DNA from: Diaminobutyricimonas sp. LJ205
GTDB taxonomy: Bacteria > Actinomycetota > Actinomycetes > Actinomycetales > Microbacteriaceae
DNA length: 64,000 nt
Direction of reading: 5' to 3'
Assembly: GCF_009755725.1 (NCBI RefSeq)
Contig: NZ_CP046619.1
Span: forward strand, 62,001-126,000
The notes under the pieces were generated by a model that was given only the letters and a program-made list of their open reading frames with translations, was not told the origin of the DNA and did no database searches. Below are positions 45,010 through 54,376 of this stretch, one piece after another. Position numbers and translations under genes: made by a program. Each line of letters starts with the position of its first letter. The stretch's first letter is position 1.

Positions 45010-45909
45010 TTAACGGCGCGGCTGGCCGAGGAAGCCCACCGCCTGCTCGAGCACCGACCGCACCGCCGTGATCGCCGGGCGTGATGCGCTCGCCTCGCGC
45101 ACCGACGTGAACACCGTGCGCGCGGGGGAGCCGGGTAGCTCGACCATGTCGAGCACCGGTTCGTCGCCCGCCCACACCAGGTCGGGCAGCAGGGCCACGG
45201 CGTTGCCCGATTCGGTCAACCGGATGTGCGCCTGCAGGTCGGCGGTCTCGAAGCGCACATCGGGTTCGAAGCCTGCCGCCCGGCAGGTCTGCTCGGCCCA
45301 GTGCCTCGATGCCGTGCCCCGTGGCTCCATCACCCATGGCAGGCTTGCGGCATCCGCGATCGATCGGATGCCGCTTGCCTTCCTCGTCCCTAGCCGCAAC
45401 CGGTCGTAGATGAGCACGTCGCGGTCGAGTTCCGGCAGACGAGGGGCGGAGTGCCCGGGGTACTGTTCGGCGATCACCAGGTCGAACTCCCGCGCCCACA
45501 CCGAGGCCAGTGCGCTCTCGGGCTCGCGCTGGGTGACCTCGACCCGCAGCCGCGGGTAGCGCTCGGAGAGAAGCGTGAGCGACTGCGGGATGATGCCGAG
45601 CGCGGCCGACTGGAAGACGGCAAGCTTCACCGTGCCGGCGACCTCGCTGAGTGAGGCGTTCATCTCGGATTCCATCAGCTCGAGCCGCTCGAGCAGCCCG
45701 GTGGTGTGCTCGACGAGGATCTCCGCCTGCGGGGTGAGCAGCACGCGGCGGCCCGACTTGGTGAGGAGTGGCACGCCTGCCTCCTGCTCGAGGAGGCCGA
45801 GCTGTTGCGAGACCGCCGAGGGGCTGTATGCCAGCGCGTCGGCCACGGCGGCGAGGGTGCCGCGGATCTTCAACTCGCGCAGCAGGCGTAGTCTGCGAAT
45901 ATCGAGCAC
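45010..45909 (-). CDS. LysR-family regulator, putative regulator of putA
   Basis: 299 residues. N-terminal HTH (RRLRLLRELKIRGTLAAVADALAYSPSAVSQQLGLLEQEAGVPLL, outlined as AYSPSAVSQQL), substrate-binding domain from about 90 with GTVKLAVFQSAALGIIPQ. Divergent from putA with a 117-bp gap carrying ATTGGTAAG, the kind of arrangement in which LysR activators drive the neighbour with proline or its product as effector (inference). Confidence 0.87.
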   Translation of the reverse strand: MLDIRRLRLLRELKIRGTLAAVADALAYSPSAVSQQLGLLEQEAGVPLLTKSGRRVLLTPQAEILVEHTTGLLERLELMESEMNASLSEVAGTVKLAVFQSAALGIIPQSLTLLSERYPRLRVEVTQREPESALASVWAREFDLVIAEQYPGHSAPRLPELDRDVLIYDRLRLGTRKASGIRSIADAASLPWVMEPRGTASRHWAEQTCRAAGFEPDVRFETADLQAHIRLTESGNAVALLPDLVWAGDEPVLDMVELPGSPARTVFTSVREASASRPAITAVRSVLEQAVGFLGQPRR

Positions 45910-46026
45910 TGGTTACCTCCATTGGTAAGTAGAAGTGAACAATATCGTGCAAAACGAGTCGCTTTATCTAATGTGAGGGCTGGCGCAGACTGGTCGCATC
46001 CACCCTGATTTGTGAGGCTGATCCCC

Positions 46027-49000
46027 GTGAGCACGACCCCCACCTCGTTCACTCGTCCGGCGCTGCCCGAGACGCTCGCCGACGATGTCGTCAGCACCGT
46101 GCGGCGCTGGCTCGACGAGAGCCGCGACGTGCCGGCAGACAAGAGCGCCGAGCGACTCGCAGGCGTGCTCAAGGACCCGAAGGGCCTCGACTTCACCCTC
46201 GGCTTCGTCGACCGGGTGGTGCGCCCCGAAGACCTGCGGGTCGCCGGCAAGAACCTCGAGCGGGTCAGCCACCTGGTTCCCGGCTTCCTGCCCTGGTACC
46301 TGCGCACGGCCGTCGGCCTCGGTGGCTCCTTCGCGCCGCTGCTGCCGTGGCCGATCATCCCCATCGCGCGCGGGGTACTGCGGTCAATGGTCAGCCACCT
46401 GGTCATCGACGCCACGCCGGCGAAGCTCGACAAGAGCCTCGCGCACCTGCGTGAAGGCGGCGTCCGGCTAAACCTCAACCTGCTCGGCGAAGCCGTGCTC
46501 GGCGACGCCGAAGCCGACCGGCGGCTCGCCGGCACCCGCGCCCTGCTGGAGCGGGACGACGTCGATTACGTCTCGATCAAGGTGTCATCGATCGTCAGCC
46601 AACTGAACATGTGGGCGTTTGACGAGACCGTCGAGCGCGTGGTGACCCGGCTCACGCCGCTCTATGAGTTGGCGGCCTCCGCGGCGACCCCGAAGTTCAT
46701 CAACCTCGACATGGAGGAGTACCGCGACCTCGACCTGACCATCGCGGTGTTCACCAAGCTGCTCGACCAGCCGCAGCTGAAGAACCTCGAAGCCGGTATC
46801 GTGCTGCAGGCCTACCTGCCCGACGCCCTGTCGGCGATGCAGCGACTGAACGCGTGGGCGACCGAGCGACGGCGCAACGGCGGCGCCGGCATCAAGGTGC
46901 GCGTGGTCAAGGGCGCGAACCTCGCCATGGAAACCGTCGACGCGACCGTGCACGGCTGGCCGCTCGCGACCTGGTCGAGCAAGGTGGAGACCGACACCAA
47001 CTACAAGCGCGTGCTCGAATGGGCGCTCACCCCGGAACGCACCGACGCGGTGCGGATCGGCGTCGCCGGACACAACCTGTTCGACCTCGCTTTTGCCTGG
47101 CTGCTCGCCAAGCAGCGCGGCGCGCAGGACCGGGTCGAGTTCGAGATGCTGCTCGGCATGGCCACCGGACAGGCCGAGGCGGTCAAGCGCGAGGTCGGCG
47201 GGCTGCTGCTGTACACGCCCGTGGTGCACCCGCACGAGTTCGACTCCGCGATCAGCTACCTGGTGCGTCGGCTGGAAGAGAACGCCAGCCCCGAGAACTT
47301 CATGAGCGGCCTGTTCGACCTGGCCGAGCATTCCGAGGTGTTCGACCGCGAGGCGAACCGCTTCCGCGCGTCGATTGCCGCGCTGACCACCGAGGTGCCG
47401 AGCCCGAACCGCATTCAGGACCGGTCGGATGCTGCCGCCGAACTCGCCGCGCTGGAGAACCGGTCGCCCGACTTCAGCAACACTGCGGACACCGACCCCG
47501 CGATCGCCGCCAACCGCGTCTGGGGACGTGCGATCATCGCCAGGAGCGCAGACAGCACCCTCGGCAACCAGACGCTCGAGGCATCCGCCATTGCTGACGA
47601 AGCGCGCCTCGAAGAGGTGATCGCCACCGCCGTCCACGCCGGCGGCGCCTGGGGTGGCACGCCCGCCGCCGAGCGCGCCGCAGTGATCGACCGGGCCGGT
47701 GAGGTGCTCGCCGCCTACCGCGGCCGGCTGATCGAGGTCGCCGCCTCCGAGACCGGCAAGACCCTCGCCGAGGGTGATGTCGAGGTGAGCGAGGCCATTG
47801 ACTTCGCGCACTACTACGCGGAGCAGGCGCGCCTGCTCGACCAGATCGAGGGCGCCCGGTTCGTGCCGTCGACTCTGACCGTGGTGACCCCGCCGTGGAA
47901 CTTCCCGATCGCGATCCCGACCGGGTCCGTGCTCTCCGCGCTCGCCGCGGGCAGCGCCGTGATCATCAAGCCCGCCCGCACCGCCCGGCGCACCGCTGCG
48001 GTCATGGTGGAGGCGCTCTGGGAGGCCGGCATCCCGCGCGACCTGCTCGTGCTGGCGAACCTCGACTCGGGCACCCTCGGCAAGCAGCTGGTTGCACACC
48101 CGGCGGTCGACCGGGTCATCCTCACCGGCGGCTACGAGACTGCGGAGATGTTCCGGTCGTGGCGGCCGGACCTGCCGCTGCTGGCCGAGACCAGCGGCAA
48201 GAACGCCATCATCGTCACCCCGCACGCCGACCTCGACCTCGCCGTGAACGACGTGGTCAAGAGCGCCTTCGGGCACGCCGGGCAGAAGTGCTCGGCGGCG
48301 TCCTTCGTGATCCTGGTCGGCTCGGTCGCCCGCTCGGAGCGGTTCCGCCGGCAGCTGGTCGACGCCGTGAAGACCCTGCGGGTCGGCCTGCCGGATGACC
48401 CGACCACGATCATGGGCCCGATCATCGAGCCGGCCAAGGGCAAGCTGGCCACCGGGCTCACCACGCTCGGCGAGGGCGAGTCCTGGCTGATCGAGCCGAA
48501 GCAGCTCGACGACAGCGGCCGGCTCTGGTCGCCGGGCGTGCGCGACGGCGTGCGGCCGGGCTCCGAGTACCACCTCACCGAGTACTTCGGGCCAATCCTC
48601 GGCATCATGACCGCGAGCACGCTCGACGAGGCGATCGAGCTGCAGAACGCGCCGGCCTACGGGCTCACGGCGGGGCTGCACTCGCTCGACCCGGACGAGG
48701 TGTTGCTCTGGAGCGACCGTGTGCAGGCCGGAAACCTTTATGTGAACCGCGGCATCACCGGCGCGATCGTGCGCAGGCAGCCGTTCGGCGGCTGGAAGCG
48801 CTCGTCGGTTGGTGCGGGCGCGAAGGCTGGTGGCCCGAACTACCTGCTGACCCTGGGCTCGTGGCAGCCGGTGGAGACCGAACCAAAGCCGAACCTCAAG
48901 CTGACCGGAGTGCCCGAGTCCGTGGCATCCGTGATCACCGCCGCGCAGCCCGGCATGGACTACGTCGAGTTCGACCGGGTGCGCAAGGCCGCGGTGCTCG

Positions 49001-49533
49001 ACGCCGCCGCCTGGACGTCCGAGTTCGGCATCTCGCGTGACGTGTCGCAGCTCGGCGTGGAGCGGAACGTGTTCCGCTACCGCAGCGTTCCGGTGACGCT
49101 TCGCCTGTCGGAAGGTGCGTCGATGGGCGACCTGGTGCGGTTGATCGTGGGCGCCACCATTGCACGCGCCCGCATCTCGATCAGCTCGGCCATCCCGTTG
49201 CCGGCCGACCTGGTGTCGCGGCTGACCGCGCCGGGCTCGCCGCTGTCGACCGACACCGCGATGGTGGAATCGATCACGGTCGAGACCGATTCCGCGTGGC
49301 TCGGGCGTGTCGCGTCCGGTGAACTGCGCACCCGGCGGGTGCGGCTGATCGGCGGCTCGGTCGAGGAGCTCGCGTCGGCTCTCGGCGGGTCACCGGATGT
49401 CGCCATCTACGCCGGCCCGGTGACCACGGCCGGCCGGGTCGAGTTGCTGGTCTTCGTGCACGAGCAGGCGGTGTCGCTCACCGCGCACCGGTTCGGCAAC
49501 CCCGACCGGCCGATGGCGGAGCTGAAGCTGTAA
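46027..49533 (+). CDS. putA: Bifunctional proline dehydrogenase/L-glutamate gamma-semialdehyde dehydrogenase
   Basis: 1168 residues from GTG 46027, which has GAGG at a good distance; an in-frame GTG lies at 46012. Oxidises proline to glutamate. Proline dehydrogenase barrel (about 60-450; VSIKVSSIVSQLNMW, FINLDMEEYRD, RVVKGANLAME), then aldehyde dehydrogenase domain (VTPPWNFPIAIPTG, E721 in LAETSGKN, nucleophile C755 in GQKCSAASF). The last 210 residues form a C-terminal domain related to a degenerate ALDH fold. No ribbon-helix-helix DNA-binding domain at the N-terminus, so it is not self-regulating like enteric PutA. Confidence 0.95.
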   Translation: MSTTPTSFTRPALPETLADDVVSTVRRWLDESRDVPADKSAERLAGVLKDPKGLDFTLGFVDRVVRPEDLRVAGKNLERVSHLVPGFLPWYLRTAVGLGGSFAPLLPWPIIPIARGVLRSMVSHLVIDATPAKLDKSLAHLREGGVRLNLNLLGEAVLGDAEADRRLAGTRALLERDDVDYVSIKVSSIVSQLNMWAFDETVERVVTRLTPLYELAASAATPKFINLDMEEYRDLDLTIAVFTKLLDQPQLKNLEAGIVLQAYLPDALSAMQRLNAWATERRRNGGAGIKVRVVKGANLAMETVDATVHGWPLATWSSKVETDTNYKRVLEWALTPERTDAVRIGVAGHNLFDLAFAWLLAKQRGAQDRVEFEMLLGMATGQAEAVKREVGGLLLYTPVVHPHEFDSAISYLVRRLEENASPENFMSGLFDLAEHSEVFDREANRFRASIAALTTEVPSPNRIQDRSDAAAELAALENRSPDFSNTADTDPAIAANRVWGRAIIARSADSTLGNQTLEASAIADEARLEEVIATAVHAGGAWGGTPAAERAAVIDRAGEVLAAYRGRLIEVAASETGKTLAEGDVEVSEAIDFAHYYAEQARLLDQIEGARFVPSTLTVVTPPWNFPIAIPTGSVLSALAAGSAVIIKPARTARRTAAVMVEALWEAGIPRDLLVLANLDSGTLGKQLVAHPAVDRVILTGGYETAEMFRSWRPDLPLLAETSGKNAIIVTPHADLDLAVNDVVKSAFGHAGQKCSAASFVILVGSVARSERFRRQLVDAVKTLRVGLPDDPTTIMGPIIEPAKGKLATGLTTLGEGESWLIEPKQLDDSGRLWSPGVRDGVRPGSEYHLTEYFGPILGIMTASTLDEAIELQNAPAYGLTAGLHSLDPDEVLLWSDRVQAGNLYVNRGITGAIVRRQPFGGWKRSSVGAGAKAGGPNYLLTLGSWQPVETEPKPNLKLTGVPESVASVITAAQPGMDYVEFDRVRKAAVLDAAAWTSEFGISRDVSQLGVERNVFRYRSVPVTLRLSEGASMGDLVRLIVGATIARARISISSAIPLPADLVSRLTAPGSPLSTDTAMVESITVETDSAWLGRVASGELRTRRVRLIGGSVEELASALGGSPDVAIYAGPVTTAGRVELLVFVHEQAVSLTAHRFGNPDRPMAELKL

Positions 49534-49559
49534 ACCCCGCACGGTTCAACGGGGGCGGC

Positions 49560-49916
49560 TCAGTCGCGCAGAGCCGCGGTGACCAGGGCGATCGCCGCAT
49601 CGGGCGAGACGCCCAGGTGCCGGATGCGCGCGGCATAGTCCCGCGCGGCGAGTTGCGCGGCCCGCTCGGTCTCGTCGCCATGGGCCGACACGAACGACCC
49701 GTTCCGTCCGCGGGTCTCGATCACGCCGTCAGCCTCGAGTTCGCGGTAAGCCCTGGCGACGGTGTTCGCCGCGATGCCGAGATCCTCGGCCAGCCGGCGC
49801 ACGGTCGGCAGCCGGGTTCCAGCGGCAAGCGTGCCGGCGCGCACCTGCTCGATCACCTGCAGCCTGAGCTGCTCGAACGGGGGAGTGGCACTCTTCGCGT
49901 CGATGCTGATGATCAT
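49560..49916 (-). CDS. YtrA-subfamily GntR regulator
   Basis: 118 residues from ATG 49916; the upstream frame is low-complexity. Short GntR with PPFEQLRLQVIEQVRAGTLAAGTRLPTVRRLAEDLGIAANTVARAYRELEADGVIETRG, in outline LAEDLGIAANTVARAYRELE, followed by a short C-terminal helix instead of a ligand domain. YtrA-type regulators normally control ABC exporters; here the only partner is the membrane protein upstream, with an ATGA overlap. The presumed operator is at 50805-50828. Confidence 0.9.
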   Translation of the reverse strand: MIISIDAKSATPPFEQLRLQVIEQVRAGTLAAGTRLPTVRRLAEDLGIAANTVARAYRELEADGVIETRGRNGSFVSAHGDETERAAQLAARDYAARIRHLGVSPDAAIALVTAALRD

Positions 49917-50773
49917 GACGCCATCTCCGACCAGAGGCGGCGCTGGTAATGCAGCCGCGGGCGGGACGCGCGGGACACGACGCCGAGGACGAGAACGGCG
50001 AGGAACAACGGCACCACCGCGAACGGCAACACCACCGTCAGCATCGAGGGTAAGCCGGGAGCCGGAAGTACGAGTTCGATCGCGACGACGGCACACCCGC
50101 CCATGATCATGGCACCGTACAGGTCGCGCAGTACGGACGACCGCAGGGCGTCGTCCCATGCCAGGTCGATCGTGGTGCCAGCCGGCTGCGGACGAGCCAC
50201 AACGCGGCTGCTCGTAAGCTCGACCGCCGCAAGCACGATGAGCGAGACGCATCCGAGCACTCCCGGCAGGACCGCATGCGTCGTCCATCCGCCGCTAGCG
50301 CCGTTGATCGCGGCGAGTCCGAGCCCGGTCAGACCCGCGAGGGACGCCGCGACTCGGCCGCCCCACCGCTCATACCCGGGGACGTAGTCCGGGGCGGTCG
50401 CGGACGGGATCCTGGCCACGCGCACTGTGTCATGCGGGCGATCGATCACTTCAGTCAAGGCGGCGTACCCGAAACCGATCGCGGTCGCCAGCGCGAGGGT
50501 GGCGATCACGATCATGCCGATGGGTCGGCCGGCGGCGACATCCGGTGCGAGCAGCAATATCCCGAAAAGAGCGAGGCTGCCTGCGGCAGTCGCCACCGCG
50601 CTGGCGCGCTGACGCCTGATCACGCGCTGTGTGATCCGCTCGGCGTTGCCGGAGTCGATCGCCAGGTTCACTGTCCGTGCGAACTGGTCGACCAATTTGT
50701 CCGGCTTGGCCAGTGGCGAGACCAGCGCTGCGACCAGCGCGACCGCCAAGACTGCGTAAATGATCCAGGGCAT
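49913..50773 (-). CDS. Multi-span membrane protein paired with YtrA regulator
   Basis: 286 residues from ATG 50773 (GGAAGG six bases upstream; ATG 50791 is also possible). Eight or so hydrophobic stretches, including an N-terminal IIYAVLAVALVAALVSPL, and soluble loops around RPHDTVRVARIP and YVPGYERWGGRV. Similar to uncharacterised integral membrane proteins that precede YtrA-type GntR genes in actinobacteria; no ATPase is present nearby. Function unknown, perhaps envelope stress or antibiotic response. Confidence 0.7.
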   Translation of the reverse strand: MPWIIYAVLAVALVAALVSPLAKPDKLVDQFARTVNLAIDSGNAERITQRVIRRQRASAVATAAGSLALFGILLLAPDVAAGRPIGMIVIATLALATAIGFGYAALTEVIDRPHDTVRVARIPSATAPDYVPGYERWGGRVAASLAGLTGLGLAAINGASGGWTTHAVLPGVLGCVSLIVLAAVELTSSRVVARPQPAGTTIDLAWDDALRSSVLRDLYGAMIMGGCAVVAIELVLPAPGLPSMLTVVLPFAVVPLFLAVLVLGVVSRASRPRLHYQRRLWSEMAS

Positions 50774-50804
50774 CGTGAGCCTTCCGTCCATGATTGTCCC
50801 GTTG

Positions 50805-50828
50805 TTTGTACCAATGTAGCACTACAAA
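50805..50828. promoter_or_regulatory. Putative YtrA-type operator
   Basis: TTTGTA (50805-50810) and TACAAA (50823-50828) are inverted with a 12-base interval, immediately upstream of the membrane protein start. This resembles known operators of YtrA-family regulators (half-sites TTTGTA...TACAAA). No consensus sigma70 pair is obvious, so it may overlap the core promoter. Confidence 0.55.
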
Positions 50829-50885
50829 GCGATTGACGGATGCAACAGACCGGTCAACGATGGCGGGGAGGGATTGGAGCCTGCA

Positions 50886-51260
50886 ATGAACACCGTGGAG
50901 ATCGCACAGCTCATCGCCGAGACCGGTGGCGCCGGCCGCTTCGAGGGGGACGACCACGGGTCGCCGGTGTCGTTCTTCTTTGTGACGAGCCCGCCGGGCA
51001 AGGGGGCTGCCAAGCATCGACACCCGTATGTCGAAACCTTCGTGATCATCGAGGGCGTGATCGAAGCAATCGTGGGCGGCGTCCAGGAGATGCTGCACGC
51101 GGGCACGATCGCGATGATCCCCGCGAACACCTGGCACGAGTTCAAGAACCGCTCCGAGCACAACGCGCTGATGGTGAACATCCACCCGGTGCCGCGGATG
51201 GTGCAGGAGAACTGGTCCGACCTTGTGGATATCGAGGCGCCGATTCATGCCGACCGTTGA
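50886..51260 (+). CDS. Single-domain cupin protein
   Basis: 124 residues from ATG 50886, with GGAG eight bases upstream; the frame from 50874 starts with TTG and lacks support. Cupin_2 fold with metal motif KHRHPYVETFVIIEG and PANTWHEFKN. Such proteins include dioxygenases and isomerases as well as binding-only domains. Overlaps the next gene by 14 bases. Confidence 0.85.
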   Translation: MNTVEIAQLIAETGGAGRFEGDDHGSPVSFFFVTSPPGKGAAKHRHPYVETFVIIEGVIEAIVGGVQEMLHAGTIAMIPANTWHEFKNRSEHNALMVNIHPVPRMVQENWSDLVDIEAPIHADR

Positions 51261-51597
51261 CGAGTACATCAGCGCCCTCGCGACGCCGCAGCGGGTAGTT
51301 GCCGGACGCCTGCAGGATCTGCTCGACGAACAGCTGCCGACTGCCACCGCCCAGCTCTGGCACGCTCACCCGGTGTGGATGGAGGGCAAGACACCCATCG
51401 CCGGTTTCAAGGCCTACCCGCGCTGGGTCACCCTCATGCTCTGGAGCGGGAAACGGATGTCGGACCCCTCCGGCAGGCTGGAGGCATCCGCTGGCTCTAC
51501 CGACCTTGCCTCGGTGAAGTTCGCGCACGTCGACGAGATCGACGATGACCTCGTTCGGGACTGGCTGACGCAGGCGGCGGCACTCACCAACCGTTGA
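51247..51597 (+). CDS. DUF1801-like small protein
   Basis: 116 residues from ATG 51247, inside the cupin end. TVDEYISALATPQRVVAGRLQDLLDEQLPTATAQLWHAHPVWMEGKTPIAGFKAYPRWVTLMLWSGKRMSDP in outline shows a YdhG/DUF1801-type core (HPVWMEGKTPIAGFKAY). A second DUF1801 protein at 41171 is not closely alike. Function unknown; coupled to the cupin. Confidence 0.78.
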   Translation: MPTVDEYISALATPQRVVAGRLQDLLDEQLPTATAQLWHAHPVWMEGKTPIAGFKAYPRWVTLMLWSGKRMSDPSGRLEASAGSTDLASVKFAHVDEIDDDLVRDWLTQAAALTNR

Positions 51598-51987
51598 TCA
51601 GCGGTTGCGCGACTTCTTCTCGGTGCCGTCCGAGTTGTAGTAGATCCAGTCGTTGCGTTTCTTGCCACGCACGTAGGTGCCCTGGTCGAGCGGCTTGCCG
51701 TTCGGATGCCAGCGCTTCCAGAAGCCGTCCTGCTCGCCGTCGACGAAGGCGCCTTCCTGCAGCCGGCTGCCGGTCTCGGTGAACCAGACCCAGAAGCCGG
51801 TGAGCTCGCCCGCGGCGAGGTTGCCCTCGGCCCGCAACTGGCCGTTACGGAAGAAGTACCGCCAATATCCGGACTTCTCGCCATTCACGTAATAGCCCCG
51901 GCCGGCGAGAGCGCCGTCCTTGAAGTACTCCTCCCAGACGCCGATCTTGCGGCCCTTGGCATCCGTCTGGTTGATCGGCCCGGTCAT
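51598..51987 (-). CDS. MORN-repeat (YwqK-like) protein
   Basis: 129 residues with five consecutive MORN-type units of about 22 residues: G..GYY.NG.K.G.W.YF.NG, GKKRNDWIYYNSDGTEKKS at the end. YwqK-family proteins are sometimes annotated as antitoxins, but MORN repeats also bind membranes or phospholipids and no toxin gene is adjacent. The role is unknown. Ends at the DUF1801 stop on the other strand with no spacer. Confidence 0.83.
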   Translation of the reverse strand: MTGPINQTDAKGRKIGVWEEYFKDGALAGRGYYVNGEKSGYWRYFFRNGQLRAEGNLAAGELTGFWVWFTETGSRLQEGAFVDGEQDGFWKRWHPNGKPLDQGTYVRGKKRNDWIYYNSDGTEKKSRNR

Positions 51988-52004
51988 CCCTCTACTCTGA
52001 CAGG

Positions 52005-52742
52005 TCAGACGGCCATCGGGGGCTGCGGCGGCAGAGTGAGCAACAGGTTCTCGGGCAAGCGCACGTCGGAGCCCGGGAGTGCGATCGCGGGCGTCTCGTC
52101 GGTCAGTCCCTGCACCTCTTCGTGCAGGCGCTCCATGCTGCGGTCGAGTGTGCTGGCGACATCCGCTGCGAGCTTGAGGTCCGTCAGCAGCGCCGCGGGC
52201 ACGGTGCGGTTGTACTTGTAGTAGATCTTGTGCTCGAGGCTGGCCCAGAAGTCCATGGCGATGGTGCGGATCTGCACCTCGACCTTGACGTTCTCGACCC
52301 CACTCGACAAGAACACGGGGATCTCGACGATCAGGTGCAGGCTCTTGTAGCCATTCGCCTTCGGCTTGGCGATGTAGTCCTTGACCTCGAGCACGGTGAC
52401 ATCCGGCTGCCCCGAGAGCAGTTCGAGCACCCGGTAGGTGTCGCTGATGAAGCTGCAGGTGACCCGGACACCGGCGATGTCAGCGATCTCACGGCGGATC
52501 GCCTCGAACGAGAGCTCCACCCCTTTGCGTTGCGCCTTCTCGATGATGCTCTCCGGTGTCTTCAGCCGGGAACTCACGTGTTCGATCGGGCTGGAGGCGG
52601 CGGTTTGGGTGAACTCCTCCTTGAGAATGTTGATCTTCGTCATCAGTTCGTCGATGCCGAATTTGTAGCCGAGCATGAAGCTGGTGAACTCGGCCCGGAG
52701 GTTCTGCAACTGGAGGAGTTCTTCGGGACTGTCGATGTGCAC
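52005..52742 (-). CDS. Small alarmone synthetase (RelQ/RelP-type)
   Basis: 245 residues. Synthetase-only (p)ppGpp synthetase: EHVSSRLKTPESIIEKAQRKG, IADIAGVRVTCSFISDTYRV, KANGYKSLHLIVEIP and EVQIRTIAMDFWASLEHKI mark the catalytic RelA_SpoT fold. No HD hydrolase, TGS or ACT domains. Produces alarmone under stress. GTG start at 52742; ribosome site weak, so transcription from the RamB-like gene upstream is plausible. Confidence 0.92.
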   Translation of the reverse strand: MHIDSPEELLQLQNLRAEFTSFMLGYKFGIDELMTKINILKEEFTQTAASSPIEHVSSRLKTPESIIEKAQRKGVELSFEAIRREIADIAGVRVTCSFISDTYRVLELLSGQPDVTVLEVKDYIAKPKANGYKSLHLIVEIPVFLSSGVENVKVEVQIRTIAMDFWASLEHKIYYKYNRTVPAALLTDLKLAADVASTLDRSMERLHEEVQGLTDETPAIALPGSDVRLPENLLLTLPPQPPMAV

Positions 52743-52772
52743 CGGGTAAGTCTGCCAACTCCAGCTTGACGT

Positions 52773-54245
52773 TTACCTCGGCGAGGTCGGTGCGTGCGCC
52801 TCAAGAAAGCGGTACACCTCGGTCTCGTCCACTCCGGTGAAGGTGCCTGCCGGCAGCGCCGCGAGCAGCGAGGACTGCATCCGGGCGTTCGGGAAGGAGC
52901 GATCCGCCCAGCGGTCGGCGAGGGCCGCCGGGGCCTGCCGGCAGCATGCCGGATCCGGGCAGGAGGACACCTGACGGTTGGTCGTGTCGCGGCCGCGGAA
53001 CCATTTGGCGTGCGCAAATGGGGTGCCAAGGCTCACCGAGAAGGCGCCCTGCGCCGTTGACTGGATGCTCGAGGTGCACCAGTAGGTACCAGCAGGCTTG
53101 TCGGTGTACTGGTGGTACGGACTGAACCGGTCCTCGACCGCGAACACCTGTCTGGCGCTCCACTTGCGGCAGACGATCTGCCCCTCCACCGCGCCGAGGG
53201 CATCAGTCGGAAACGCGGCATTGTCGTTCTCGTACGCCTTTGAAATGGTGCCGGACTCATGCACCTTCAAGAAGTGCACCGGGATGCCGAGGTGCGAAGT
53301 GGCCAGGTTGGTGAACCGGTGCGCGGCGGTCTCGTACGGCACCGCGAACGCGTCGCGCAGGTCCTCGACCGAGAGCTGCTTGAGCTGTTTGGCGTCGCGC
53401 AGGAAGTCGACGGCGCTCTGCTCGGGAATGAGCAGCGCAGCGGACAGGTAGTTGGTTTCCACGCGCTGTCGCAGAAACTCGGCGTAGTCCCGGGGCTCCC
53501 GCAGGCCGAGCACGTGGCTGGCGAGCGCCTGCAGCAGGGTGCTGCGCGGGTCGCCGCCGCTGGCGCGCACCGGCAGGTAGATGCGACCGTTCTCCAGGTC
53601 GGTGACCGAACGGGTGGATGCGGGCAGGTCGGCGACGTAGTGCAGCGAGAAGCCGAGGTGCGCCGCGAGTTCGGCGGCAAGCCGTTGCGACAGGGGGCCG
53701 CCGGAGTGACCGACGGCGGCCAACAGGCTGCGCGCCTGGGCCTCCAGTTCGGGGAAGTAGTTGCCCCTCTGGCGCATCTGCTGGCGCAGTTCGGTGTTCG
53801 CCCGGCGCGCCTCCTCCGGAGTCGCCGCGCGTTCGCGGTGCAGCCGGTCGAGCTCGGCGTGCAGGGCGAGGATGGTCTCGATTGCCTCGTCGGACAGGCT
53901 CTTCCGCACCGGCAGCGGCGGCAGCCCGAGCGAGTTGAACAGCGGACCGCGCTGGGCGCGCTCCAGGGCGATCTCGAGCGCGGCGCGCTTCGACGGCGCC
54001 TCGGTGGTGAGCAGCTGGTCGAGGGTCACCTCGAGTGCCCGGGCGATCGCCTGCAGATCGGTCAGGCGCGGCTCGCGCTTGCCGTTCTCGAGCACGCTCA
54101 CCTGCGACGCCGCGCGGCCGATGGCCTGCCCGACATCGTCCAGGGTCAGTCCGCGCTCGGTGCGCAGTTGACGGATGCGGCGGCCGATGGTCAGCGAGTC
54201 GAGCATGGGTTCATCGTGGTTGGCGTCGACGACTGTGTCGGTCAT
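52773..54245 (-). CDS. ramB: RamB/ScfR-type HTH-ImmA regulator of glyoxylate bypass
   Basis: 490 residues. XRE HTH (about 15-80; RTERGLTLDDVGQAIGRAASQVSVLENGKRE, in outline VGQAIGRAASQVSVLENG), a coiled segment (about 115-160), then the IrrE/ImmA-like and ScfRs C-terminal regions with CPDPACCRQAP. RamB represses acetate and glyoxylate genes in Corynebacterium (family knowledge); here the gene is divergent from aceA with a 131-bp gap. The aceB ribosome region contains GAAACTTTGAAAG, resembling RamB half-sites (weak evidence). Confidence 0.85.
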   Translation of the reverse strand: MTDTVVDANHDEPMLDSLTIGRRIRQLRTERGLTLDDVGQAIGRAASQVSVLENGKREPRLTDLQAIARALEVTLDQLLTTEAPSKRAALEIALERAQRGPLFNSLGLPPLPVRKSLSDEAIETILALHAELDRLHRERAATPEEARRANTELRQQMRQRGNYFPELEAQARSLLAAVGHSGGPLSQRLAAELAAHLGFSLHYVADLPASTRSVTDLENGRIYLPVRASGGDPRSTLLQALASHVLGLREPRDYAEFLRQRVETNYLSAALLIPEQSAVDFLRDAKQLKQLSVEDLRDAFAVPYETAAHRFTNLATSHLGIPVHFLKVHESGTISKAYENDNAAFPTDALGAVEGQIVCRKWSARQVFAVEDRFSPYHQYTDKPAGTYWCTSSIQSTAQGAFSVSLGTPFAHAKWFRGRDTTNRQVSSCPDPACCRQAPAALADRWADRSFPNARMQSSLLAALPAGTFTGVDETEVYRFLEAHAPTSPR

Positions 54246-54376
54246 GGCACCAAGCTGCCAGACATCCTTCTTCTATGGAATAGAAGAATGCGTGAAATTC
54301 TGCCGGTTATTTCGGGAAGGTCGGGTCAAATCTCGCGGACAGTGGGTTTACGCACCGCTTCGAAGGAGAAAACGCG

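Noticed and set aside
46585-48681. 698-codon antisense ORF inside putA
   Set aside because: It is the shadow of a GC-rich gene with strong third-position bias; putA has complete motifs in the sense frame.
51598-51987. MORN/YwqK protein as the antitoxin of a toxin-antitoxin pair
   Set aside because: No small toxin-like gene is adjacent; neighbours are DUF1801 and an alarmone synthetase.
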